Source: Siphonodentalium dalli
Taxonomy: Eukaryota; Mollusca; Scaphopoda; Gadilida; Siphonodentaliidae
Reading direction: 5' to 3'
Length of the DNA stretch: 64,000 bases
Assembly (NCBI GenBank): GCA_032622095.1
Contig: CP136066.1
Span: 157,007,152 to 157,071,151 of the forward strand
Positions 33,683-45,170 of the stretch are shown one piece after another (within the stretch, counting starts at the first letter, position 1; each line of letters begins with the position of its first letter). Both the position numbers and the translations under genes were made by a program. The notes beneath the pieces are model-generated. The model was given only the letters and a program-made list of their open reading frames with translations, was not told where the DNA came from and searched no databases.

Positions 33683-34040
33683 ATTATGCTCCTTTTGTCA
33701 TACCCAAAAAGATATGACCCTCCACCTGTTCTATGAATGTTCAGCAACAAAAACTCTTTTGCCAGAGATCAATCCAGGATAGACTGACAGAAAAATGTAA
33801 TATAAAATTTGAACTAACACCAGAACTTGTCATTTTACAAATAACTCAAAATACAAAAAATGATGAACTTGAGGATAACATCCTATTATTATGCCTACTT
33901 CTTTATAAAAGTTATGTTAATGCCTGCAAATTTAAAAAAAAAGTACTCTGTCTCTTAGTGGCTTAATAGAAAGAATCAAGAATTATAAACAAATTGATGA
34001 AGTTTTTTCAAACTCATTCGCAACAAAAAACAAACAAAAA
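33683..34040 (+). pseudogene. Decayed LINE ORF2 C-terminal fragment
   Basis: In plus-strand frames the segment reads CSFCHTQKDMTLHLFYECSA, then after a frameshift ELTPELVILQITQNTKNDEL, EDNILLLCLLLYKSYVNACK. The CxxC...HLFYEC pattern and the N-DEL-NILLLC-Y....K helix are what I recall from the zinc-binding tail after the reverse transcriptase of non-LTR retrotransposons. Stops, a frameshift and loss of all upstream domains make it non-functional. LINE clade not assignable. Confidence 0.5.
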
Positions 34041-34496
34041 AAAGGTTATTTCTAGCAAGATAGGATCTTATAGCTGCCCTAATGTAATTTGATAAATAAG
34101 TTTTCATGACATCAAAACAAATAACCAAAATCTCATTGGATGCCAGTCCTTCTCAATCAGGATATTATGGTACATTAATAATAATGACATCACATTCCAA
34201 GAAATAAAGCAAATCTTGGATACCAGACTGGTACTACCAGTTGACAATTCCCCTCTCCCCCACATAATTAACTGAATAATTTACAGGCTTCAAATGTATA
34301 CATCCTTTATTTGATTTACACATATAAACATGTATGTTGTTATAAAATTCATATATTTTTCGATCCAAATAAAAAATATTAGAAAAAAAAACATATATAG
34401 GCCAGCTAACTTCCTATCTGCTATATAAGATGTCACACTGGATTAGGCCAAAGAAAAACTTTTTGTGGTTGGGGTTTCCATACTGACCATATTTTA

Positions 34497-34590
34497 AACA
34501 TTTCTATACTAGATGGATTCTCACAGACACATAAAATGGTATCATTCATGAGGAGGGGTGTTCAGGTAATAAAACGATAGACATTCTTTC
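34497..34590. mobile_element. Fragment of the CTATACTAAAT-ended MITE
   Basis: Tctatactagatggattctc followed by ggggtgttcaggtaata; both ends lost. Confidence 0.5.
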
Positions 34591-35194
34591 GATGAAATTA
34601 TATATATATGATAAACAGACTGCAAAACTAAGAACAATTTCAATATCATATAAATTGGCTTTATTTATGAAAATTGATCTCTTAGCCATGCAAATAGGTC
34701 ATAGATTTGAAAAATAAAGCATAATAATTGTCAAATAAAAACAAATTCAGCAATAAAAATGTGAAGACTACCTAACAGCCATTTTTTCTAATCAGTAACC
34801 CCAACCAGATATTTAAATTTCTTCGGCCTTAGAGTTAGAAAATATCTATTACAAAACCATACAGGAGTCTATATAATCAGGGTTTCCGCTAGAGGGGCAC
34901 AGGGTTCCTTATTGGGTACCTTTCCCCTCATCCAAATTTCCCCTGACATATTCTCCTACACGATCTATGGATTATGCCTACATCACATGTGTATCTGGCT
35001 ATCTGCCACTAAATAAAACAAACAAGGAGCAATAAACAAAGATAATTTTACATGGCGCTGGTGCTGATCATAAGTGAACCATTTGGCAGGAAAAGAATAC
35101 TTCTTAAGTCTACACACACATCAACAATTATTGCCTTATTCTAAAAGATATCAAACTGGACATCACTCAAAGCCACGTGGTTGATTCTGCCTGG

Positions 35195-35328
35195 TTAACC
35201 CTTTCAGTGCAAGTCCGATTTTTGTATCAACCCATATTTCCTTGATCATTTTTCAAATTTATTGATTATAATATTAATGTAATACATTGATGGAAAGAGC
35301 TCTAAAGACTTGGCACTGAAAGGGTTAA
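35195..35328. mobile_element. piggyBac-like MITE, GGCACTG-ended family, minimal copy
   Basis: Only 134 bp: TTAACCCTTTCAGTGC, then CGATTTTTGTATCAACCCAT, and a GGCACTGAAAGGGTTAA end. The hairpin cassette is entirely absent, so the ends can exist without it. Confidence 0.8.
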
Positions 35329-35696
35329 GCCGCGATTACATTCTCAACTAAACATGGTGTTCTAACTGGTTCTGATTAATGAGTATGTGCATGAGGTCTA
35401 GATGTTAGCCACCGAAGAATGATCAGGAATATTTCAATGTATAACACGTTGTCATGAATGTAGTGATGTCAGACATAGAAATAAATTGCAAATTTTAACA
35501 ATTTCCTCTGCCGTTGTTATTGTCAGTACACTTATTTAACTTTACATTTTGTCGCAATGTTTACGGTACTGGTATCTATACAATATCAATGCTAATATGC
35601 AGTGCCATATGACATAATCTTTATATTAAACCTTCAAATTGTCAAAAATAAAATAATTCCGATTCATTGAATATATCTACTTATATTACCATTAGA

Positions 35697-36923
35697 CAGG
35701 TCAGGGAGAACCCAAAATCGATGTACTAAACCTCGATTTGTGTAAAAAACCTAGATCGAGGTTCTTCGAGACCATGTGATCACTGGTCAAAACATACACC
35801 CATGATATAAGGGGAAACACTCTAAACCAAATATGATACTAATGGAAGTAATATAGTGTAAGTGGTATAATGTGGAGTATTTCATTTTACACGTATGGGA
35901 GGGCAATTTCACATTTAACTAGAGGTGTGACTGTCCCAATGGGACTACGGATACCCCCCTGTTTTTAAAATACTAAGATGTTTCACATGTCAGTAAACAT
36001 TTAGTTAAAATAATAAAATAACAGTTCCCATTGCAGGTGTACAACCATAACCCTAATCTTAAACCTATTGACCGAAAAATGTAGGAATAAAAGCTTGGAC
36101 AAAATTATGTATGTTGCGAAAAAAAGTTGTAAAAGGGGAATAACTCCACCAAAAAATGTCGGACAGACGTCATAATCGCAGGTGCACAGGTTCCCATGGT
36201 ACTAAATATCAGTGCCAAGATTAAAAATCATTGACCGAAAAATGTAGGAATAAAAGCTCGGACAAAATTATGAATGTTGCAAAAAAAGTTTCTAAATAAA
36301 TAAAGGGGGATAACTCCACCAAAAAATGTCGGACAGACGTCATAATCGCAAGTGCACAAGTTCCCATGGTACTAAATATCTGTGCCACGTTTTAAAAAAA
36401 TTGACTGAAAAATGTAGGAATAAAAGCTCGGACAAAAGTATACATGTTGTGAAAATTTTCTAAGTCGAAAAAGGGGGGATAACTCCACTAAAAAAAGTCC
36501 AACAGACGTCATAATCGCAGGTGCACAGGTTCCCATGGTGGTTGATGTCTGTGCCAAGTTTCACGGAAATTGATAAAAAAAACGACTGAGAAAAACTCCG
36601 GACAAATTTGTGTCCACGGACGGACGACGCCGACGGATGGACGACGCCGACGGACGGACGCCGACGGACGGACGGACAAGCTGACTCCAGTATACCCCCC
36701 CTAACTTCGTTGCGGGGGGTATAATAATTAATTGTGCTTAAGCGCAATCAAGCACAATTAATTATTAAATGTGAATCTCGCCTCTCATAAGTGTAAGATG
36801 AAATACTCCACACTATATCACCAGTGGTCATATGGTCTTGAAAAACCTCGATCTAGGTTTTTTACACAAATCAAGGTTTAGTAACATCAATTTTGGGTTC
36901 TCCCTGACCTGTTAGATATTCAG
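35697..36923. mobile_element. Long inverted-repeat element nested inside the hAT-like element
   Basis: The arms CAGGTCAGGGAGAACCCAAA and TTTGGGTTCTCCCTGACCTG extend inward for about 150 bp each with mismatches (through AACCTAGATCGAGGTT and GGAGTATTTCAT). Confidence 0.72.
35930..36725 (+). repeat. Element of ~150-bp tandem units with G-rich terminal hairpin
   Basis: Begins AACTAGAGGTGTGACTGTCC, then three or four similar units (each with GGATAACTCCACCAAAAAAT, CGGACAGACGTCATAATCG, CACAGGTTCCCATGG). Then come a GACGGACG minisatellite (about 36,605-36,685) and a terminal ACCCCCC...GGGGGGT hairpin. I recall such elements from mollusc genomes. Confidence 0.75.
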
Positions 36924-37122
36924 AACTTGGCTTAAGTTTTCAACTGATTTACTAGATACTGTTAGATATTCGCAGTTTGTTGATTGACTAATATTTCCCC
37001 CAGCAGCTATGGGGGTACCATTCCCCCAACCCCTAGTGGAAACCCTGATATAATCGTCACAAAAGTCATCAACATTCACAAGCACAAAAACCAAAACTGA
37101 AATCTTGAATCATGATTCTCAC

Positions 37123-37233
37123 CTTTTCAACCAAGGTCGTGGCCATTTGATAAGCAGATCATCGTTGCTGAGAATAACTTCGATGACGTCGGCTGTGCTA
37201 GGAGGGCTCCCATCACTCGGTCTCATACGGCAA
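37123..37233 (-). CDS. RGS22: RGS22-like exon 12: end of RGS module 2 and linker
   Basis: The acceptor tctcacag and the donor GAAAAG|gtgaga give 36 codons plus split codons. The sequence CRMRPSDGSPPSTADVIEVI then LSNDDLLIKWPRPWLKR reads as a polar turn followed by an amphipathic, Trp-rich segment. Only 422 bp separate it from exon 11, the shortest intron in the gene. That intron holds a small deletion copy of the two-hairpin MITE. Confidence 0.85.
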
Positions 37234-37269
37234 CTGTGAGAAACAAACGGTATTTATAGTTACATAGTA

Positions 37270-37363
37270 CCAGATTTAGTGTGTCTGACATTTGCAGAAT
37301 CAGGTCCCCAGAGGGTGAATTTGGTGATGCCATCCCGTATGTCAGACACACTAAATTCAGGCA
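37270..37363. mobile_element. hAT-like MITE, internally deleted miniature
   Basis: Only about 94 bp: TTTAGTGTGTCTGACATTTG on the left and TGTCAGACACACTAAATTC on the right, with one arm of hairpin 1 between. It fills a quarter of the shortest intron and starts about 36 bp from the exon 12 acceptor. Confidence 0.75.
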
Positions 37364-37655
37364 TGCATATCACCATAGCGGCGGGGTCGGAATCAATCGG
37401 AGTTCAAATTAAAATATGAAGCCAAACCTTTCATTGAACTATATCAATTGATGATTCTGATGTGTCAAGTTATGGAATATTATAAATATATAGACCGAAC
37501 TTGGGTTGTTTTTTATTAGTGATTATCGCGTGTGAGCTGATTGGACACCCTGAGAGCCGTATGCTCAAGGGGTATCCTTCCACAATCCGCTCGAGTGCAG
37601 TAATCTCTAAGCAAAACCTATTGTGGACCTTTTCTATCACATAATTAATACTCAC

Positions 37656-37815
37656 TCTAAAAACGTCTTTAAATCCTCCTTCAGGAACCTGATCCAACTT
37701 TTTTCGAGTTTGTCGACGACATGAGATTTCCCGGCATCGAACACAGAGGCCTCGATGTAATCTTTAGCCAGCAATAACTTCTCATGTAACTTATCCCTCT
37801 CCTCCTTCTGCAGCC
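37656..37815 (-). CDS. RGS22: RGS22-like exon 11: C-terminal helices of RGS module 2
   Basis: The acceptor cttgcag and the donor TTAGA|gtgagt frame 52 codons (2 nt in, 2 nt out). The reading EERDKLHEKLLLAKDYIEAS, VFDAGKSHVVDKLEKSWIRF, LKEDLKTFL fits the later RGS helices: a V/IFD.A segment, then a terminal W..FL...L. The spacing after exon 10 is right for one complete module. Confidence 0.9.
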
Positions 37816-38433
37816 CTGCAAGTTATAAGATAATTAGTTTAGTTTCCTCATAAAACTTTAATACATGTACCGGTAATGATCATGAACAAGAGGAGTTAAC
37901 AGGTTTTGCACTGCCGTTTGCCATAAATAATTTTCCCAATTGCAAAAATAATTAACAATTGGCAAAACTTTTGGCAAGTTACTTTTCAATTCCCCAATTA
38001 AGTTGAAACTATTTAAATTAATAACATCCATTTCAGGAAAGCCTCACAATTAGTGGTGGCTTATAAGGTTAGGAAATGCTGATATTTATAGAATCGACAG
38101 GTGGACGGATTTTACATGGTGCATGTGGTGTTTATATATTTTGTTTCAAAGTGCCCTTTCAATGAAGTAACCCTTTTACAATCTATATTTCGGTGATTGG
38201 TTTATTGTTTTATGCTAGATCGGAGACGAAAATTATTAATAATTACATGCAACAGCTTGTAACAAATCCGAAGACTCAATGTTGCAAAACCCTAATCATA
38301 CTCCCTGTATGATTTCAATTTCCCAGAAACTTTTTATATCACATACCTAATCGGAGGTTGAGGCCCCTTATCAAAATTTTTTAATTGGAAAATTTTATGC
38401 AATAAATCAATCAATCTAAGAACTGTGTCATAG

Positions 38434-38582
38434 AGGCCTCAAAGTATGGTGCTGGACATTTGCAGAATGAGGTTCCTAGAGGGTGAGTTTAGTGATGCTA
38501 CCCCGCACAGCGGGCTAGCATAACCAAATGCATCCTCTGCAGACCTCATTCTGCAAATATCCAGCATCATATTTTGAGGACT
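38434..38582. mobile_element. hAT-like MITE, single-hairpin form, variant ends
   Basis: A solo hairpin with AGGCCTCAAAGTATGGTGCT and CATCATATTTTGAGGACT ends; loop CCCCGCACAGCGGG. Confidence 0.78.
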
Positions 38583-38839
38583 GGTATCATATCTTGAGTT
38601 CTCATCAGACCTGTTAAGTTTTGAAAATGTCAATCCGTGAGATTTTTGCGGGAGGTATGCCCAAATATGTTCATGTTCCAAAAATAATTTTTATGATGAA
38701 GATTGCATAATTTTTATGAGTTTCTATTTTATAAATATATAGACCTAAATAAAATGGCAATGAATGTCCTGTTGGTAATTGTAATAGAGCTGCTCTGTTG
38801 GGAGATACCACCATTTATTAAAAAGAAAGAAGCAGATCA

Positions 38840-39490
38840 CACTTCGTAAAAATACTCAGAATTCCACCGGAAACAGCCGGATATGCGCGAAACCGAAAGT
38901 ACAACATCGTAATAAACGACAAAATGGACTCATCTTACGGTTTAACCCACAAAAGAAATGCACAAATTCCACCATTTATTAACAAATTTTAAGAAGCAGA
39001 AACTTTGTTTAAAGTTAGTCAAAACGAATACGAGTTACACAGGTTACAACCGGACATGTATGCGTGAAACCGAAAGTACAAAATGACCCGTCTTAAAAGT
39101 TTTACCCGCAAAATAAAAGACTCATTCCGTTCTCAATGCATACCACTATCAGTGAACTTAAATCATAAAGTATCCATTACTTATGTTCATCAATGAGGCC
39201 TCACAATACAGCTGCACACTTGTGATTAAACGTATTGTTTTATTTCGTTTGCAATGCATGCCACTAATCCGTTACTAAGAAATGTTCATCAATGAGGCCT
39301 AACAATACAGAACTTTGCACACTTGTGATTATACATATTGTTTACTAAAACAACACCCTCCATACGTGTGGCTTCACCAGAGTGTGAAAATCAATTAATA
39401 TCAGTCACAGTTCACCACAAATTGAGTCTTCAATCAAAAGTTACCGACGATACATTCTGTGAATGTTAATGTGTGGGTATTTACGGTACC
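38840..39490. repeat. Diverged relative of the 19.8-kb Tc1/mariner-like element
   Basis: Shares GAAACCGAAAGTACAA, AAAATGGACTC and TTACGGTTT phrases, partly duplicated here (38,890 and 39,070). Terminal GTGTATAAG repeats not found; TTTACGGTACCGG at 39,480 may be a worn end. Confidence 0.5.
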
Positions 39491-39809
39491 GGAAATAAGG
39501 AAGTCACTGTCATTTGGGGAATTCCTGCAAATGCACGAATTTAAAAAATAAAAAAAACTTCGTTTTTGGATTTTCAATGTGGGGTTTTGACGAATCCGTG
39601 AGAAATTGGGGGTTATCCGTGTTTGCGGAATTGCCGTGGAAATCCGTGAGTCTCACGGACAATCCGTGGAACTTAACAGCTCTGGTTCTCATACTGAAAC
39701 ACTTTGAAAAATGTTGGTGAAAAAAAGACATTCCTCTTCTGTAAGAACAACTGATGTTAACCTAAATTACTGAATTATTCAGATATTAAAATTGGGGTAA
39801 ACTTTGGTA

Positions 39810-40053
39810 CAACCTTTCTATACTAAATACTCATTGAAGAGTAGTTCCCATAGGAAATGATCAGATACTAAGTTCAACAAACAACCTAAATTATTATCTG
39901 AACATATTCCGCTAATGAATAGGATTCCTTTGCAATTTCTATTATCTGTCGTCTGCTTATATTTCCTGAACAACTCTCCAGATGAATAATAGACTATTCC
40001 AATGTGTACTTTTATAACTGATGGGAGAATCCATATAGTATAGAAAGGGTTAA
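39810..40053. mobile_element. piggyBac-like MITE, CTATACTAAAT-ended family
   Basis: The left end has decayed (acaacctttctatactaaat); the right end ATATAGTATAGAAAGGGTTAA is intact. It lies 100 bp past the exon 10 donor. Confidence 0.78.
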
Positions 40054-40152
40054 TCTATATATTGGAAGCATTAACATTAAACTATTTATGACCAGCAGCT
40101 GGTATCGACAACAATCATACACAACATCAAAACATTTATTATAAGGCCTTAC

Positions 40153-40310
40153 CTATATGGTACTGTTCATCCGACGACACATGTTTATTATATATTCCCC
40201 AGGCGTTGACCAATCGCAGCAACCGATCGGCAGATCTGTGCTCAGCTACTCCATATTCGGTAGCTTCTTGCCAGAAGGTGAGCATCGAGAGCAGTTCAAA
40301 CTTGCAATTA
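40153..40310 (-). CDS. RGS22: RGS22-like exon 10: core of RGS module 2
   Basis: The acceptor tatcttacag and the donor ATATAG|gtaagg give 52 codons with split codons. The reading KFELLSMLTFWQEATEYGVA followed by ADRLLRLVNAWGIYNKHV matches the L.FW.E.....Y core of an RGS fold, with helices and a V/SSDE turn after it. An obvious continuation of exon 9. Confidence 0.92.
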
Positions 40311-40347
40311 CTGTAAGATAATAAACCATACTGAGACCATATATAGC

Positions 40348-40440
40348 CAGGGTTTCTGCTAGGCTTTGGGGGGAATGGAACCCCTATAGCCACTGAGGGA
40401 AATGTCAGTCCATGCAAGGAACTGCGAATATCTAATATTA
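40348..40440. mobile_element. Half-copy of the 34.9-kb hAT-like element
   Basis: CAGGGTTTCTGCTAGGCTTT through CTGCGAATATCTAATATTAG matches the right end of 34,879-37,047 in reverse. Confidence 0.6.
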
Positions 40441-41130
40441 GTACATCAGCCCATGATATAGTATTTGTAAATCAGCGCTGGTGCAGCATTAAAGATCCTG
40501 TTCCAGTGCATTATCTTATATTTACATACATCTAATATCGCTTCCGATTCCCCCATAGCGTTACGGTAGACACGCCCCCTGAGTCAATGTGTTCATAAAC
40601 CTAGGAACGTAACGTGACGTCACTTTCAATGTCGTTCATATGTTTATGAACACATTGATCCCGGAAATCACCAGAGATTGTCGGATATGTCTGCTTGACT
40701 ATTCCGCAAGTCCGGATTTGGCAAGCAATTTGTTTTGGTCTATAATCAGTGTTGTTACCCTGCACCTAAAACTCATCTCCTCTGATTACACAACCCACGA
40801 CCTCACAATTATATCATTATGGTAGAACGGCGTGTTGTCAATTTCTTATCATCCACAACCGAAACTTAATTGTTAATTTCAGATACTGTCATTCTTGAAA
40901 TCAACACGTCTGCATTCATTACAAGCTAAACAAGATATTTCGTCATATGTGTATACTTTTCTGTGAAATTGCGTTTTTCCGTAAACGGATTCTCACAATG
41001 TTTGGTTTTCTAAAAAGCAAGGATTCAAACTGTCCGAACTGAACTACATGCGTTCATTTAAAGTTGAATAAATAGTGGGAAAGACATACAATCCTAGATA
41101 ATGAATATAAGTATATAAATATAAATAATA

Positions 41131-41260
41131 AACGGCGGATTCAACGTGGTCATGTGTTTTGACCGCGATAAAAATTCAGCAATGAACCCCTTTGGGGTTC
41201 ATGCAGTCTGCTGATTTTTTCTCGCGGTCAAAATCCCATGACCACATTGAAACCGCCGTT
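41131..41260. repeat. Perfect-type palindrome, 130 bp
   Basis: The arms AACGGCGG...CCGCCGTT include TTTTGACCGCGA and TCGCGGTCAAAA around the centre AACCCCTTTGGGGTT. One arm carries one to two mismatches. No TIR or TSD recognised; it directly abuts a cassette-type MITE fragment. Confidence 0.8.
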
Positions 41261-41261
41261 C

Positions 41262-41468
41262 ATTTCTTATATGCATGCGAGTCTCCCATAGGGAGCCTCC
41301 CATATATAAGAGAATAAATTGGCTTACAAGGTTAAGGTAAATATTGTTAGGCCAATGTATTCTCTTATATATCTGAGGCTCCCTGTGGGAGACTCGCATA
41401 TATAAGAGAATGCACTGGAACAGGGTTTTCACAAAATGTCAGGAAGGTCCAGTAACAGAAGGGTTAAT
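41262..41468. mobile_element. piggyBac-like MITE, TCATGAC-ended family, left end lost
   Basis: Two cassette hairpins survive and the right end is weakly preserved (aacagaagggttaat). The left terminus is replaced by the palindrome at 41,131-41,260. Confidence 0.7.
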
Positions 41469-41532
41469 GTCATTAATGAAGGACCACCAGCTAGCTTGTT
41501 ACAGTAATGAAAGATTAAGTTAATATGACTTA

Positions 41533-41745
41533 GAGAAATGCCCTAAATAAACGACTCCTTAACCACAGCAGAATTATGGGTAACTTTTCATTATTTAGTC
41601 GGAAATATGGCTTGTTGCCATTCATCGGAAAGCTCTTTCCGAGAGCTTTCTGATGAATGGCAACAAGCCATATTTCCGACTAAATCCTTAAAAGTTACCC
41701 ATAATTATCCTGTGGTTAAGGAGTCGATTATTTAGGGCATTACTG
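41533..41745. mobile_element. Palindromic pogo-like MITE inserted into the exon 9 splice donor
   Basis: The element is bounded by TA at 41,531-41,532 and 41,746-41,747. On the minus strand the exon ends CTAGAGAG, then GTA and the element terminus CAGTAATGCCC. Beyond the element the host continues AGTCATATT. Joining the flanks at one TA gives CTAGAGAG|GTAAGT, a consensus donor. Confidence 0.9.
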
Positions 41746-41748
41746 TAC

Positions 41749-41826
41749 CTCTCTAGATACTTCATGAAGGGACCACCAGCTAGCTTCTCAGCACTAAGTG
41801 CCAAAATGAATCTCTCCTTGTTTGAT
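41749..41826 (-). CDS. RGS22: RGS22-like exon 9: start of RGS module 2, donor embedded in a MITE end
   Basis: This short exon (25 codons plus split codons) has the acceptor tttatttcag and reads SNKERFILALSAEKLAGGPF then MKYLE. The PF.KYLE run opens the second RGS module, continued by exon 10. The donor is GTACAG: its G is host sequence, TA is the insertion site of a palindromic MITE, and CAG is the element terminus. Phase matches both neighbours, so the exon is needed for an intact frame. Confidence 0.87.
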
Positions 41827-42493
41827 CTGAAATAAATTAGAGAAAATTCAATCAGATGTAATTTCATGTGCAAGCGCCAGCAAATATGAATTCAACATTC
41901 TAAATTATTAACATTTTGCCAGGGCATATGCTATTGATGTTTTCAGAAAATACACAAGATCAATATATTATTTTACAATGGCATGTTGCATTATAAATTT
42001 TCTGCGATACTCTTAACCAATATTGACACTAAAAATTGGGCATCTATATAAAGAAGTGTTTACCCATTCAACCAATAGTAAAAAATTCTGAAAATATCCC
42101 TTTCCAGGGCAAATTTCATATAGAAATAAAGCTTATTGTCCCATCATTATGATCAAAGCAGCCTTAATATTGGGGCTCTTTTTTGTATTTATGAGAAACT
42201 AGTACAGCATACCCCTATTCACCGCTGCGACATATTATTTCAATCCTTGCTTTGAGGAACTCCACTGAAAAACCTAATATAGGTAATTTACATCCACTCT
42301 CATGCTATGTAAACATAGAAAAGAAGATCAATAAATATCCAATCATATATTAAATGTTCTGGAAAGATCAACATGGTAATATAAAAAATTGCCTCAAAAA
42401 GATTCACTTCACGGAGACATCTGGAATCAATAAGCTCGTTCATGTTAGAGGGACCCAAGGCAATGGGTAAATATGCAAAAAATATAAATGTGG

Positions 42494-42846
42494 TATGCTT
42501 AAGCATGCTATAGCGAATTTAAAAACAAACTGGATAAAACCTTAGGGGCATGTTATAACTCAAAACTATCACCAAGTATTCATAGTAATATTTTTGATGC
42601 CCATGAAAAACGTGAGATTCCCTGGCACTAAACCTACAAAATAATTCTGTAATAAAGAATATAAGAAAAAATTATTAAAATTGTAAAAAATTGTAAAAAA
42701 TAATAACAAATGATGAAAAATTGTTAGGCCAATGCATTCTCTTATATATGCGAGGCGACTATGGTCGACTCGCATATATAAGAGAATGCATTGGCACAGG
42801 GTATATGGGTTGATACAAAAATCGGACCTGGCACTGAAAGGGTTAA
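42494..42846. mobile_element. piggyBac-like MITE, GGCACTG-ended family, left end replaced
   Basis: Near-identical to 7,759-8,113 from GGTATGCTTAAGCATGC onward, with one hairpin and an intact right end plus TTAA. The left terminal repeat is missing. Confidence 0.75.
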
Positions 42847-45170
42847 AACATCACCGCTAAGTCTCTAAGAACATGGAGAAATAGATCAACTTTTTCGTTC
42901 ATTATTGATAGTTCTCCAATAATAAAATTTCTCATGTTGAACTTTTGTTACGTAAACAAAACTGTTACAGTGATTTGTCAACAAACATCACTAATCGCGT
43001 AGTATTTTCAAATATTTTCAGAAATTTCTCAGTGCTTTGAACTTTTCCAATGTTTACCATCAAGTTTTTACTTTTATTGGTAATTCCACTTTAACAGTAA
43101 TGTTTACATAACAATAGTTTTGACATGCAAACTCTCAAAATTGGAGAGCTATTAATAATACTATTTTTTCATGTAGCCTACGTGTTGATGATTGTTGTTT
43201 TACAGACTTTTGTGTTATTTCACATGAAACCACTTTGAAGTCATTGAGTCCCTTTAAGGGTGAAAAATAAAAGCCAACAACAAGTAAACAAATCTTCCTT
43301 CTAATGTAAGAGTAAAACAAAATTCATGATATCACAATAACTTAATCAACTATTAACAGCATGTTAGTTGGGTATGTCTTGTGAATCACGGTAGTTTTGT
43401 ATAAAGCCAAGAGTAGAAATATAAACATGCTGATATAGATAGAGAAAGTAAAAGCAATATATTCTTCTGGTAAACAATGCAGGTACATGTATATAGAATA
43501 CACCCATAGTAGCCGAGAATAATAAATTTTCAACACGAGTGAGCCTTTGGCGAGTGGTTAACCCTTTACCCAACAGAACGGCCCTGTGCCAATGCATTCT
43601 CTTATATATGCGAGTCGACCATAGGTCGCCTCGCATATATAAGAGAATGCATTGGCTTAACACATTAAAAATTATAAAATTGTTAAAGAATGTAAGAAAA
43701 AATGGTAAAAAAAGATTTTTTTTAGGCCAATGCATTCTCTTATATATGCGAGGCGACCTATGGTCGACTCGCATATATAAGAGAATGCATTGGCACAGGG
43801 CATAACTGTAACCATCACAATGTGGTCAGTGAGCCGGTTCCAATGATATCCATATTTGTATGGTTCTATTGAGACAGACCGAAGATATTTTAGGCTGTTG
43901 AAGCTTTATTTGGCCGGTTTTGGCCGGTTTGTTGGGTAAAGGGTTAAAACCACAATTCCATGAGTGGTGAATTTTTTTTATTCTACTATGGGTGTATTTT
44001 GTTTATGCCATAATTATTATTCTTTGGTCGTTTCATAAATGTATTGCTACTCTGTTGGTAACTGTTAAAATGTATGCACACCGTGTGACCCAAATATTTT
44101 AAGCTATCAGGAATGTGGGTCACTCGTAGTAATACATACTTCTAGGCAATTCGGTGATCCGCCACTTTCTAGGGCATCAGTCAGTTGATATGAATACACA
44201 TTCAGATTTCCCTCATTGCAGATAACATTAACAATTTAAGTTGCTGTAAAAGTGTAAGCCGTCGTTCGCTTTAAACACGGAAGGCAGACGAACATGTGCA
44301 TCTGTTTTTGTTTACATTTTCAACAGCTGTCGCCGACCTAGATAAAACGTGTACTTTGTCGGTGCAGTTAGCATAAAACATCGTTAAACTAACTTTAATC
44401 TGTCATTTTTTGACAAGTAAACACAGTATATGGAATTGGATAGTATATATCTCTGTGTTTTGAACACTTATCGCATTTCAGAGTGTTTTGAGTCGGCAAA
44501 ATTGTGTATTTACTTCGCGAAGCGGGCGTGATGAAAAATTGGGCTAAATTTAGACAGCGAGGCCACCAAAGGTCAACTGCTGTGTCGTTCTACTATGGGT
44601 ATAAACGCTTAACCCATGAAGTGCCTTTGAAACATTTACACAACAGTAGAAATTTATACCAATAGTAGGAATCTTTATACACACAGTAGGGTGTAAAGAT
44701 GAAATTTACAAAATAGGTGTTATACACACAATAGCATAGCCAATTATGGTATAAAATAAGAACAGCAATATTAAACAGCCGTTAAATTTTATGCAAAATA
44801 TAACTTTTCCAGTCACTTCGAAATTTCTAATATTTCAGCCGCCTTCCCATCTCCTCCTCATTGGTTTTTAAATGCATCCGGGGTGGTTATTTCATGTTCA
44901 TTTTGATGATTTCATCAGCTTTGTTTGTTTGTTGGCTTTAATTTTGTCTTTTTGTGGGACTGTGCCGGGGCGTCTGGCCTTTGTGCACACAACTGTTATT
45001 TGGATTATTCATTACAAAAATTAAAGCCGACCATAATTGGAACTAAGATATCTAGTATGTTACTCTCTTGATTTGCAGGATAAACAAAAGTGTTAAACTG
45101 TGAACTTGCATAATATGAATAAAAATTAAATTGCAACTATGTCAAAACTATCCACACCGTGATTCAAAGA
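42847..45170. other. Intron 8, middle: mostly unassigned
   Basis: Apart from the MITE at 43,558-43,947 and the inverted repeat it interrupts, the phrase TCTACTATGGGTATAAACG at 44,588 and AGTAGG-type repeats to 44,750 suggest a worn copy of that outer element. The rest is featureless. Confidence 0.45.
43558..43947. mobile_element. piggyBac-like MITE, ACCCAACA-ended family, copy 1
   Basis: TTAACCCTTTACCCAACA and TGTTGGGTAAAGGGTTAA ends enclose two perfect cassette hairpins, then a unique 3' segment with TTTGGCCGGTTTTGGCCGG. It sits inside an older inverted repeat (atacacccatagtag at 43,500; ctactatgggtgtat at 43,985). Confidence 0.85.

Larger units (their letters stand above)
34879..37047. mobile_element. 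hAT-like element (~2.2 kb) with two levels of nested insertion
   Basis: Flanks ATATAATC at 34,871-34,878 and 37,048-37,055 are an exact 8-bp duplication. The ends AGGGTTTCCGCTAGAGGGG and CCCCTAGTGGAAACCCTG are imperfect inverted repeats. Inside are the inverted-repeat element 35,697-36,923 and, within that, the tandem-unit element 35,930-36,725. A half-copy lies at 40,348-40,440. Confidence 0.75.

Noticed and set aside
43364-43805. Open frames of 88-136 codons at 43.4-43.8 kb on both strands
   Set aside because: Both strands read the same hairpin cassette (YKRMHW / CILLYMR phrases) found in every related MITE; not protein-coding.
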